The notes: generated from the letters alone by a model not told the origin. A DNA stretch of 10,238 bases from an uncultured Rikenella sp. (GCA_910577885.1 CAJTNK010000070.1:1-10238); one strand, 5' to 3'; positions 1-7,742 are shown, counted from the stretch's first letter. Made by a program: numbers and translations.

Positions 1-21
1 TAACTAAGGCAGAGAGAACCC

Positions 22-107
22 CAACAAAACACCCAACGGGTGCGCCGCGGAGGCGCGCCCACAGGGCGTCTTACTGGCCATTCGGGTGAGAAACCGTCTT
101 CGTCCGC
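22..107. repeat. Palindromic intergenic repeat at left edge
   Basis: The 165 bases before the first gene hold no supportable gene. Positions 22-85 form an imperfect palindrome centred on gcgg at 47-50: GGGTGCGCC pairs with GGCGCGCCC, flanked by partly paired outer arms. Positions 52-85 recur inverted at 5288-5321 with 32 of 34 bases matching. The stretch about 55-107 also resembles the complement of 10148-10190, sharing GGCCATTCGGG followed by GAGAAA. It lies just downstream of the lipoprotein gene stop codon, so it may help end that transcript, but no U-tract is present. Confidence 0.7.
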
Positions 108-165
108 GCGCTCAAAACTGCATAGTGCTACACCCAACCCGCCAAGCTCCCCCTCTGCAAACGCA

Positions 166-1758
166 CTACTTACCCCCGATCGTATAGTCCAGCTTCGCCC
201 CCGCCACGATATGCAGATTCAGCTCCGACGGCGAGTAGATCTTTACCGCCTGCCGCTCTTCTGCGCCGAGGGTAGTCGCCGTGAGCCGCAGCGTGAGCTT
301 GTCCGCCTCCAGCAGCCGGTCGATCCGCTCCGCCGACAACGAACGCACAATCAGGTTCGAACCGTCCACCACCCCCGGTTTGAATCCCGGATCGTCCGGC
401 GCGAGGTTGTTTTCCGACGACGGAAAACGGACCGGATCATCGAACAGCAGCGTCGAAACGCCGTTCACCGTATCCTCCACCGCGACCGTGATCGACAGCC
501 CGAGCGGCATGCCGTTCGTCCCAGACAAAGCGAGCGTCAAGTTCTCGTAACTGATTTTCTCCTTGTCCAGCCCGCTGAGGTCCACCTCCAACTCCTGGTC
601 GAACGCCACCCGATCCATCACCCCTTCCATCGGAATCCCGATCAGGAAAGCTCCGCCCAACGTATCCTGCGCATACATACTGTTGTGCGTCGGCGCCTCG
701 TAGAACGGATCCTTCAGGTCCCGCGCCGTGGGATTGAGCAACGTCCGGACCTCCACCGACAACTCCGTGAAATCCTTGGTCAGCGCCTCCGTCAAGCCGT
801 TTTCGGAGAGCGTCTGTTCGTTCCCGAGCACCACCCGCGTCACCGCCTGCGGTGCCACCCACATCAGCTGTCCGGCGCGTCCCGGTTTCAGCTCCACCGC
901 CACGCCGTTCACCTGCAGCGACTCGATCTCCGCCATCAGCGGCGCATTGTATTCGTTTTTGAGCAAGAAGACCACCTCCGGCCGGTCGAACCGGATGTAT
1001 TCCGCATTCTGCGCAAACTCGCCCATCCCCTCCACCTCGATCACACGCGACACCCGGCTGATCTCCTTGCGACCGAACCAACCGGCCACATAGTCGATCT
1101 CTCCGCCGTCCACCGCCACCTCCCCGTCCAAAGCCGCCATCCGCGGCACCCGACCCGAGAACCGCACCCGAATCCGATTCCCCGCATCAGGCACCAACTT
1201 GTACTCCGGCCCGAGCGCCACCGGAACACCCGCCGTCAACACCACCGGCTGCTCGTCCCGCAACAGGTTCGGCACCTCGATCCGCAACTCCCTCGGATCA
1301 TACCCCGTCACCCCCTCGAGCCCCTCGACCCGCACCACGAAACTCCCCGTGCGAAAAACCACCGTATCGACCTCCGCCCCATTCAACCCCGTCATCGCAA
1401 ACGTCTCCGTCACCTGCCCCTCCGGCAGCTCGACAAAGCCGCCCACCACCGGCAACGAAGCCGGAATCAGTTTGTAGAGCCCGAAATTCTGTACCGGCAC
1501 CTCGACCAGCGACGTCCCGACACCCGGTTTCGACAAAGCCAGTTCGGTGCTGTCGACAAACATCAACACCCCGTCCTCGCCCACCGCCATTTTGCCGTCC
1601 AAATCGGCCAACGCAAACAGAGCCGAATCCGAAGCCACGACCCGCCCGATCGGCAGCGACACATCGGGCCGCACATGAATATCCTCGAACATGCCCCGCT
1701 CGGCGCACCCGGTCGCCCACAACGCGATTCCTGCCAGTATCGACAACCCTTTTTTCAT
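166..1758 (-). CDS. Hypothetical lipoprotein, Bacteroidota type
   Basis: This encodes 530 residues. The N-terminus is a lipoprotein signal peptide: basic MKKG, a hydrophobic stretch at about 5-14, then a lipobox-like A-T-G with the acylated cysteine at residue 18. The mature part is therefore expected to be anchored in the cell envelope. The residues after the cysteine (AERG) do not match the K-D/E-rich surface-export signal described in Bacteroidota, so a periplasm-facing location is possible. The rest is rich in short hydrophobic/charged alternations typical of beta-sandwich proteins, with no transmembrane segment or catalytic motif that I recognise. The ATG at 1758 is chosen because it supplies the signal peptide and lies 4 bp after a -7 box. 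GC-rich third positions match the neighbouring genes, so it looks native. Function is unknown; extracytoplasmic binding or structure is only a guess. It is transcribed away from clpB and appears to be monocistronic within the window. Confidence 0.9.
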   Translation of the reverse strand: MKKGLSILAGIALWATGCAERGMFEDIHVRPDVSLPIGRVVASDSALFALADLDGKMAVGEDGVLMFVDSTELALSKPGVGTSLVEVPVQNFGLYKLIPASLPVVGGFVELPEGQVTETFAMTGLNGAEVDTVVFRTGSFVVRVEGLEGVTGYDPRELRIEVPNLLRDEQPVVLTAGVPVALGPEYKLVPDAGNRIRVRFSGRVPRMAALDGEVAVDGGEIDYVAGWFGRKEISRVSRVIEVEGMGEFAQNAEYIRFDRPEVVFLLKNEYNAPLMAEIESLQVNGVAVELKPGRAGQLMWVAPQAVTRVVLGNEQTLSENGLTEALTKDFTELSVEVRTLLNPTARDLKDPFYEAPTHNSMYAQDTLGGAFLIGIPMEGVMDRVAFDQELEVDLSGLDKEKISYENLTLALSGTNGMPLGLSITVAVEDTVNGVSTLLFDDPVRFPSSENNLAPDDPGFKPGVVDGSNLIVRSLSAERIDRLLEADKLTLRLTATTLGAEERQAVKIYSPSELNLHIVAGAKLDYTIGGK

Positions 1759-1762
1759 ACGG

Positions 1763-1770
1763 CAAAGATA
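1763..1770 (-). promoter_or_regulatory. Bacteroidota -7 box, lipoprotein gene
   Basis: The minus strand reads TATCTTTG, an exact match to the Bacteroidota primary-sigma -7 consensus TAnnTTTG. It ends only 4 bp before the ATG at 1758, so transcription would begin at or very near the start codon, giving a leaderless or nearly leaderless mRNA. I see no convincing -33 TTTG at the usual distance upstream. Confidence 0.6.
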
Positions 1771-1819
1771 GGATTATTTGCGTTTATTCTTTGCCCATAG
1801 GATATCTAAGAACGGTCAT

Positions 1820-1880
1820 GCGATACGAAGTATCGCCGAAAGTTTTTCTGGTTCTCTTTGTTCACAAAGAGAACAGTACC
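1820..1880 (+). repeat. Solo end of the palindromic element
   Basis: Two hairpins occur in a row. GCGATAC/GTATCGC has a GAA triloop (1820-1836), and GTTCTCTTTGT pairs with its exact complement across a 2-nt loop (1851-1874). Positions 1837-1877 are an exact 41-base inverted match to 7743-7783, the left end of the complete element at 7743-7996. The layout also equals the right ends of both complete copies, down to GAACAGTACC. The interior that should continue toward lower coordinates is absent, because the lipoprotein promoter lies about 50 bp away. This is therefore a truncated or solo element end. Confidence 0.8.
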
Positions 1881-1893
1881 CTCAAGCAAGACC

Positions 1894-1969
1894 GTCGCCC
1901 GCCCGCCTAAAAAGGGAAAGACGTTGGAACCATGTAAATTGTTCCAACAGGATTTCCCCAGCGGGCGAC
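1894..1969. repeat. Composite long hairpin B
   Basis: This is a three-part nested palindrome. The outer arms GTCGCCCGC (1894-1902) and GCGGGCGAC (1961-1969) pair. GGGAAA and TTTCCC pair further in. An inner stem GTTGGAAC (1923-1930) pairs with GTTCCAAC (1941-1948). The outer 13 bases at 1894-1906 and the 11 bases at 1959-1969 are identical, in inverted orientation, to the outer arms of the hairpin at 5599-5676, but the inner stem is unrelated to the one there. A small hairpin, GACGC-GAA-GCGTC, follows at 1971-1983. Confidence 0.75.
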
Positions 1970-1970
1970 T

Positions 1971-1983
1971 GACGCGAAGCGTC
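1971..1983. repeat. GAA-triloop mini-hairpin
   Basis: GACGC and GCGTC pair around a GAA loop. The centre is the heptamer GCGAAGC, known from DNA biophysics as an unusually stable single-strand hairpin. It lies between composite hairpins B and A, where the inverted array at 5.4-5.7 kb has the hairpin at 5483-5535. Confidence 0.55.
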
Positions 1984-2004
1984 TGGCTTGGCGAATATTC
2001 TTTG

Positions 2005-2081
2005 CCCGCGCACCAAGGAAATCCATCGGATTCAACTCACGTTGAACCGTTGTATTTCCTCCTTAAGGCGCGGCGCGCGGG
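2005..2081. repeat. Composite long hairpin A
   Basis: The outer arms CCCGCGC (2005-2011) and GCGCGGG (2075-2081) pair. AGGAAAT and ATTTCCT form the middle stem. TTCAAC (2031-2036) pairs with GTTGAA (2041-2046) across TCAC, extended by CGG/CCG. The right arm 2054-2081 matches the complement of 5394-5420 with one mismatch and one indel, while the inner stem differs completely from the one at 5425-5447. It therefore belongs to the same family as the hairpin at 5394-5471, in inverted orientation. Confidence 0.75.
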
Positions 2082-2206
2082 TCGAGCTGAAACTGGCCTC
2101 GGGCCGGCCGGGCCCCGCGTGCCCGCGGTGGGCGGGCGATACTGCGTATCGCTTAACGGGCGCAGCAAACTCCCCGCCGCCTGACAGAATGTCAGTCTGC
2201 AGGTCG
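2082..2206. repeat. GC-rich palindromic stretch with shared loop motif
   Basis: No gene is supported here. The stretch contains GCGATAC/GTATCGC with a TGC loop (2136-2152), the same 7-bp stem as at 1820-1836. A segment beginning CGCTTAACGGGC (2151-2172) follows and ends AAACTC, resembling the constant loop of the two full elements (CGCTTAATGC, then AAAACTC). Flanking GGGCGG/CCGCC sequences could close a larger stem. CTGACA-GAA-TGTCAG (2181-2195) is a further GAA-loop hairpin. It looks like a degraded or divergent relative of the element's core. Confidence 0.45.
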
Positions 2207-2235
2207 TTTGGCAAGGTGTTTGCAAGATATCTTTT
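2207..2235 (+). promoter_or_regulatory. Candidate promoter reading toward clpB
   Basis: TTTG at 2207-2210 is followed after 17 bp by TATCTTTT (2228-2235), one base off the TAnnTTTG -7 consensus. It is the best plus-strand candidate I can find ahead of clpB. If used, the clpB transcript would carry a leader of about 340 nt that includes the whole palindromic element. No heat-shock-type CIRCE repeat is visible. This is a weak call. Confidence 0.3.
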
Positions 2236-2268
2236 TACCTGTAATTCCGTGATTGGTGACGGGATAGA

Positions 2269-2530
2269 ACTGTTCTTTTTCTGAAGAAAAAGAACCAAAA
2301 AGACTTTCGAGGATGCTCACGCATCCTAACTCTATCTCGGTACAGTGTTCGCCCGTTTCATTGGGGTGGGTTCTTTTAGGCGCGCTTAATGCAAACTAAA
2401 ACTCAGGCGCGCCCAAAAAGAATCCCACCCCAAAAGAGCGGCAAAGAACCTTGTTGCCCGGATGGCTTTAAAGTGCGAAGCACTTTCGGAAATTTCTTTG
2501 GTTCTTTCTTTTTAAAGAAAGAACAATACC
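2269..2530 (+). repeat. Palindromic element, complete copy 1
   Basis: The order of parts is as follows. First is an 11-bp hairpin GTTCTTTTTCT with a GA loop (2272-2295), then GGATGC/GCATCC (2311-2326). A long central hairpin has arms 2363-2385 and 2407-2431 and a loop at 2386-2406 containing TTAATGC and TAAAACTC. AAAGTGC-GAA-GCACTTT (2470-2486) follows, then an 11-bp hairpin GTTCTTTCTTT with a TT loop (2501-2524). Compared with copy 2 at 7743-7996, positions 2303-2353 match at 47 of 51 bases and 2457-2524 at 68 of 68. The central arms differ in sequence yet still pair. The right end lies about 50 bp before the clpB start codon. Confidence 0.85.
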
Positions 2531-2579
2531 CTCCCGTAAACCCAAAAACAGACAACAGGATAAAAAAGCATATATTACT

Positions 2580-5174
<2,595 letters not shown>

Positions 5175-5199
5175 GGCGCTGGTTTACGTTAGAAACAAT

Positions 5200-5246
5200 C
5201 CCACCGAAAACTTTTTCACGAGCTTTCGGTGGGATTTTCTTTTTCG
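5200..5246 (+). terminator. Intrinsic terminator of clpB
   Basis: CCCACCGAAA (5200-5209) pairs perfectly with TTTCGGTGGG (5224-5233), followed by the T-rich tract ATTTTCTTTTTC. It starts 26 bp after the clpB stop codon. This is the only textbook intrinsic terminator in the window. Confidence 0.9.
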
Positions 5247-5262
5247 GCTGTAGGAATAGGGC

Positions 5263-5400
5263 GGTGCCGCTCGGCACACGAGGTCCACCGAATGGCCAAT
5301 AAGACGCCCTATGGGCGCGCCCCCGCGGCGGACGCGTTCGCGTCACGGGCCTTTGTTAGGGTAGACACAGCCCGGTTCGAGTGCCGAGCGGCACCCGCGC
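5263..5400. repeat. REP-like module cluster after clpB
   Basis: Three shared modules occur here. The 15-bp core GGTGCCGCTCGGCAC is at 5263-5277 and its complement at 5381-5395. Positions 5288-5321 are a 34-bp inverted copy of 52-85 (two mismatches). Positions 5364-5396 are a 33-bp inverted copy of 10041-10073 (one mismatch). Short reading frames across this region only reflect the repeat sequence, since similar peptide strings recur in unrelated contexts wherever the module appears. Confidence 0.75.
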
Positions 5401-5471
5401 GCCACGCCTTAGGAGGAAATCAAGCCGATAAACGAAGAGTTTATCGGATAGGATTTCCCTAGGCGCGCGGG
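5394..5471. repeat. Composite long hairpin 1
   Basis: CCCGCGCGCC (5394-5403) pairs perfectly with GGCGCGCGGG (5462-5471). GGAAATC (5415-5421) pairs with GATTTCC (5452-5458). CCGATAAAC (5425-5433) pairs with GTTTATCGG (5439-5447) across a GAAGA loop. The outer and middle parts match hairpin A (2005-2081) in inverted orientation, but the inner stem is different. It immediately abuts the REP-like core at 5381-5395. Confidence 0.8.
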
Positions 5472-5482
5472 CAATGACTGTT

Positions 5483-5535
5483 TTTCTCGCCCGACAGGCC
5501 GGTAAAACCTCCAGCCGGTCCTGCCGGGCGAGAAA
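5483..5535. repeat. Long hairpin 2 with TAAAAC loop
   Basis: TTTCTCGCCCG (5483-5493) pairs perfectly with CGGGCGAGAAA (5525-5535), continued by CAGG/CCTG and CCGG/CCGG with one mismatch and one bulge, around a loop starting TAAAAC. The CTCGCCCG...GGCCGG...AAAAC layout recurs at 10153-10178, where the right arm is not preserved. It sits between composite hairpins 1 and 3. Confidence 0.75.
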
Positions 5536-5554
5536 CGGCGAGTCACCGCCAGCG

Positions 5555-5599
5555 GGGCTTTGCAAAGAAAAGCCCAGTCTTCGAGTGCCGAGCGGCACC
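5555..5599. repeat. Short hairpin plus REP-like core
   Basis: GGGCTTT (5555-5561) pairs with AAAGCCC (5569-5575). GTGCCGAGCGGCACC, the complement of the REP-like core, follows at 5585-5599. The sequence GCAAAGAAAA with CCCAG nearby also occurs at 9991-10006 beside another core copy, so the two belong to one module. Confidence 0.6.
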
Positions 5600-5676
5600 G
5601 GTCGCCCGCTGGGATTTCAATCGATTTTGCTTACGCAAAACGCTTGAAATCCCTCTTTAATGCGGGCGGGCGACCG
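5599..5676. repeat. Composite long hairpin 3
   Basis: CGGTCGCCCGC (5599-5609) pairs with GCGGGCGACCG (5666-5676). GGGATTTCAA (5611-5620) pairs with TTGAAATCCC (5644-5653). TTTTGC (5625-5630) pairs with GCAAAA (5635-5640) across TTAC. The unpaired TCTTTAAT lies on the right side. The outer arms equal those of hairpin B (1894-1969) in inverted orientation, with a different inner stem. Confidence 0.8.
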
Positions 5677-5680
5677 TAAA

Positions 5681-5824
5681 CCGTATTCGACTGCGCTCAG
5701 GCCGCGCGGGCCGCCCTTACGCCGGGCGGGCGGTGCCTCCCGGCACTCGGTATTACCTTTCTGGCCGCCAAAACCTCGTGTGCTCAGCGGCGCCCGCGCT
5801 GGTAAAAACCGCAGCTTATGAAGA
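5681..5824. repeat. Mosaic repeats before the aminotransferase stop
   Basis: CCGTATTCGACTG (5681-5693) is also found at 7734-7746 at the edge of element copy 2. The variant core GGTGCCTCCCGGCAC lies at 5732-5746. Positions 5743-5775 are a 33-bp inverted copy of 9922-9954 (two mismatches). A degenerate core follows at about 5776-5799, matching 20 of 24 bases of 5378-5401. Beyond these I see no gene. A weak AGCTT/AAGCT stem followed by GGTTTTT on the minus strand, next to the stop at 5825, could be a poor terminator. Confidence 0.6.
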
Positions 5825-7015
5825 TCAAAGCTTATCCAGCACCCCGGCCCGAATCTCCGCACAGCACGCCCGCACCTGCTCTTCGGTGATCGTGAGCGGC
5901 GGCGAGATGCGGAACGCCGTGTCGCAGAACAGGAACCAGTCCGACAGGTAACCCGCCTCCCGGAGCAGCTCCATCGCCCGGTACAAGCGTTCCGAGCTGC
6001 CCAGCTCCACCGCCAGCAACAGGCCGCTCCGCCGGATTTCGCACACCGCCGGATGGTCCGCCAACAACTCCTCGAACAACCTCCCCTTAGGCTCGGCCAG
6101 CCGAGCGAGATCGTGCTTTCGGATATAGTTCAACGCCGCCAGCCCCGCCGCACAGCACACCGGATGCCCCCCGAAAGTCGTGATATGCCCCAGCGGAGGA
6201 TCGCTCTGCAAACCGGCCATGATCTCGCCCGAGGAGACGAACGCCCCGAGCGGCATCCCCCCGCCCAAAGCCTTGGCCAGGCAGAGGATGTCCGGCACCA
6301 CCCCGTATTTCGAGAGAGCGAACATCTCGCCCGTGCGTCCGAAACCGGTTTGGATCTCGTCGAAAATCAGCAACGCCCCCACCTCCGAACAACGCGCCCT
6401 CAACGCCTCCAAAAACCCCGGCACCGGCGGCCTCACCCCGCTTTCGCCCTGGACCGGTTCGACCAGCACACAGGCCGTCCGCTCGGTGATCTGCGCCAGA
6501 TCCTCGAACGCATTGTACCGCAGTTTTCGGGTATCCGGCAACAGCGGCCGGTAGGCCCCCACGAAATCCTCACCCCCCATGACGCTCATCGCGCCGTGCG
6601 TCGACCCGTGGTAAGCGTTGAGGAACGAGACGATCTCCGTCCGGTGCGTGTATCGTTTGGCGAGCTTCAGCGCCCCCTCCACCGCCTCGGCCCCCGAGTT
6701 GACGAAATAGACGCTCTCCAGCGGCGCCGGCAGCAACTCGGCCAACGCCGCCGCGTAGTTCACCTGCGGCCGTTCGACCATCTCGCCGTACACCATCACG
6801 TGCATATAGTCCCGTGCCTGTGCGCACACCGCCTCCACCACCTCCCGATTCCCGTGACCGACGTTGCTCACCGAAACGCCCGAAATCAGATCGACGTACC
6901 GCCTCCCGTCGGGCGCATAAAAATAGATCCCCTCGGCCCGCGCCACCTCGATCATCAGCGGCGAGGGCGAAGTCTGCCCCACGTGGCGCAAAAACTGTTT
7001 ACGAAGTATCTCCAT
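5825..7015 (-). CDS. Class III PLP aminotransferase
   Basis: This encodes 396 residues of the ornithine/acetylornithine/GABA aminotransferase family, cytosolic enzymes that move an amino group to 2-oxoglutarate or back using pyridoxal phosphate. Visible signatures are NSGAEAVEGALK (106-117) for the phosphate site, AYHGSTHGA (134-142), EPVQGE (187-192), FDEIQTGFGRTG (218-229, Asp219 to the cofactor nitrogen), the Schiff-base lysine K248 in LAKALGGG, and TTFGGHP (279-285). The ring and tail are complete and the length is normal. The sequence style near the N-terminus (YMHVMVYGE at 70-78) fits a Bacteroidota lineage usually named 'aspartate aminotransferase family protein', whose substrate is not established; ArgD or a diamine/omega-amino acid role is possible. 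The ATG at 7015 is chosen because the longer frame to 7222 runs through the upstream gene in a different phase and has an unlikely Gly/Arg-rich N-terminus. It follows the HAD gene by 11 bp, so the two are probably cotranscribed. Confidence 0.93.
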   Translation of the reverse strand: MEILRKQFLRHVGQTSPSPLMIEVARAEGIYFYAPDGRRYVDLISGVSVSNVGHGNREVVEAVCAQARDYMHVMVYGEMVERPQVNYAAALAELLPAPLESVYFVNSGAEAVEGALKLAKRYTHRTEIVSFLNAYHGSTHGAMSVMGGEDFVGAYRPLLPDTRKLRYNAFEDLAQITERTACVLVEPVQGESGVRPPVPGFLEALRARCSEVGALLIFDEIQTGFGRTGEMFALSKYGVVPDILCLAKALGGGMPLGAFVSSGEIMAGLQSDPPLGHITTFGGHPVCCAAGLAALNYIRKHDLARLAEPKGRLFEELLADHPAVCEIRRSGLLLAVELGSSERLYRAMELLREAGYLSDWFLFCDTAFRISPPLTITEEQVRACCAEIRAGVLDKL

Positions 7016-7026
7016 ACCCTGTGTAC

Positions 7027-7656
7027 CTAAAGCTCCGATTCCTGTAATAATTCCGTCAAAGGCCCCCACCACTCCGCGTTGGTCTCCACATGCAGCCCCC
7101 GAATCCCCACCTCCTCGGCCGCCCGAACATTCTTCAGACTGTCGTCCACAAACACCGTCTCCTCGGCCCGCACCCCCTCGGCCGCCAACACACGCCGGAA
7201 AAACTCCGGATCGGGCTTGCAAATTCCCATCTCATAGCTGCAGAACAGACGGTCGAAATAGTCCGTAATCGGCCGCCCGTCCGTGCTGAAACGGTCGCTC
7301 CGGGCAAACTCCATCGCAAACGGGTTGGTGTTGCTCAACAGACAGAGCCGATACTCCCTCCGCAACTCCAACAAGTGCCTCAACCGCTCGGTCGGCACGT
7401 CCCGTACAAAACCCAACCAACAATGCCGCGCCTGGTCGAGTTCCACCTCCTCTCTCCCCGCGGCCCGTGCCATCCGACGGCAAAACTCCTCCCGATCGAT
7501 TCGACCGCTCTCCAGATCCAGAAAAAACTCCTTCTGACCATACGCCCCCATATACCGCTCCGGATCGATCCCGGCCGCCCGAAATCGCGCAAAAGCCTCC
7601 TCCGAATCCTGACGGAAAACAACCCCGCCCATATCAAACCACAAATTCCTAATCAT
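7027..7656 (-). CDS. HAD-superfamily phosphatase, YihX-like
   Basis: This encodes 209 residues of the HAD subfamily IA type, a typical length. Motif I is FDMGG, with nucleophile Asp8. The usual second aspartate is replaced by Gly10, as in YihX-like sugar-phosphate phosphatases (DxG-type motif I). Motif II is LLSNTN (Ser108). Motif III Lys147 is in CKPDPEFF. Motif IV is FVDDS (Asp171-Asp172). The alpha-helical cap lies at about 15-95. It probably hydrolyses a small phosphorylated metabolite in the cytoplasm, but the substrate cannot be read from sequence. The ATG at 7656 follows a GAGGG stretch and a -7 box about 42 bp upstream. The gene leads a two-gene unit with the aminotransferase, suggesting a shared pathway, though the pairing may be incidental. 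Confidence 0.92.
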   Translation of the reverse strand: MIRNLWFDMGGVVFRQDSEEAFARFRAAGIDPERYMGAYGQKEFFLDLESGRIDREEFCRRMARAAGREEVELDQARHCWLGFVRDVPTERLRHLLELRREYRLCLLSNTNPFAMEFARSDRFSTDGRPITDYFDRLFCSYEMGICKPDPEFFRRVLAAEGVRAEETVFVDDSLKNVRAAEEVGIRGLHVETNAEWWGPLTELLQESEL

Positions 7657-7697
7657 CCCTCTATGTCTTTACTAATTTATTCCCCTGTTTAATAACC

Positions 7698-7705
7698 CAA
7701 ATTTA
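7698..7705 (-). promoter_or_regulatory. -7 box, HAD/aminotransferase unit
   Basis: The minus strand reads TAAATTTG, an exact TAnnTTTG match, about 41 bp ahead of the ATG at 7656. A TTG lies 25 bp further upstream, longer than the usual -33 spacing. It gives a leader of about 35 nt with AGAGGG next to the start codon, the most conventional initiation region in the window. Confidence 0.6.
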
Positions 7706-7742
7706 CAACTCTTCTTTATCCGATTTTTAGCAACCGTATTCG

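Noticed and set aside
40..1800. 586-codon open frame on the plus strand opposite the lipoprotein gene
   Set aside because: Its translation is Arg/His/Pro-rich with no fold-like pattern; it is a side effect of GC-rich codon use in the real minus-strand gene, which has a signal peptide and promoter box.
1894..2195. tRNA or riboswitch in the pre-clpB gap
   Set aside because: No cloverleaf, CCA end or known aptamer core could be fitted; the structure is nested long hairpins shared with the 5.4-5.7 kb gap.
2470..2486. CIRCE/HrcA heat-shock operator before clpB
   Set aside because: The inverted repeat AAAGTGC/GCACTTT has a 3-nt spacer and the wrong sequence; CIRCE has TTAGCACTC-N9-GAGTGCTAA. The same hairpin occurs far from clpB at 7936-7952.
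5394..5676. CRISPR array
   Set aside because: The units are large self-complementary hairpins of differing sequence and spacing, not identical direct repeats with uniform spacers, and no cas gene is present.
5229..5862. Several 70-90 codon frames in the gap after clpB
   Set aside because: They translate dispersed repeat modules (the same peptide strings appear at other repeat copies) and lack start signals.
7016..7222. Longer start for the aminotransferase, adding 69 residues
   Set aside because: The extension lies inside the HAD gene in another phase, is Gly/Arg-rich, and the family normally starts near the ATG at 7015.
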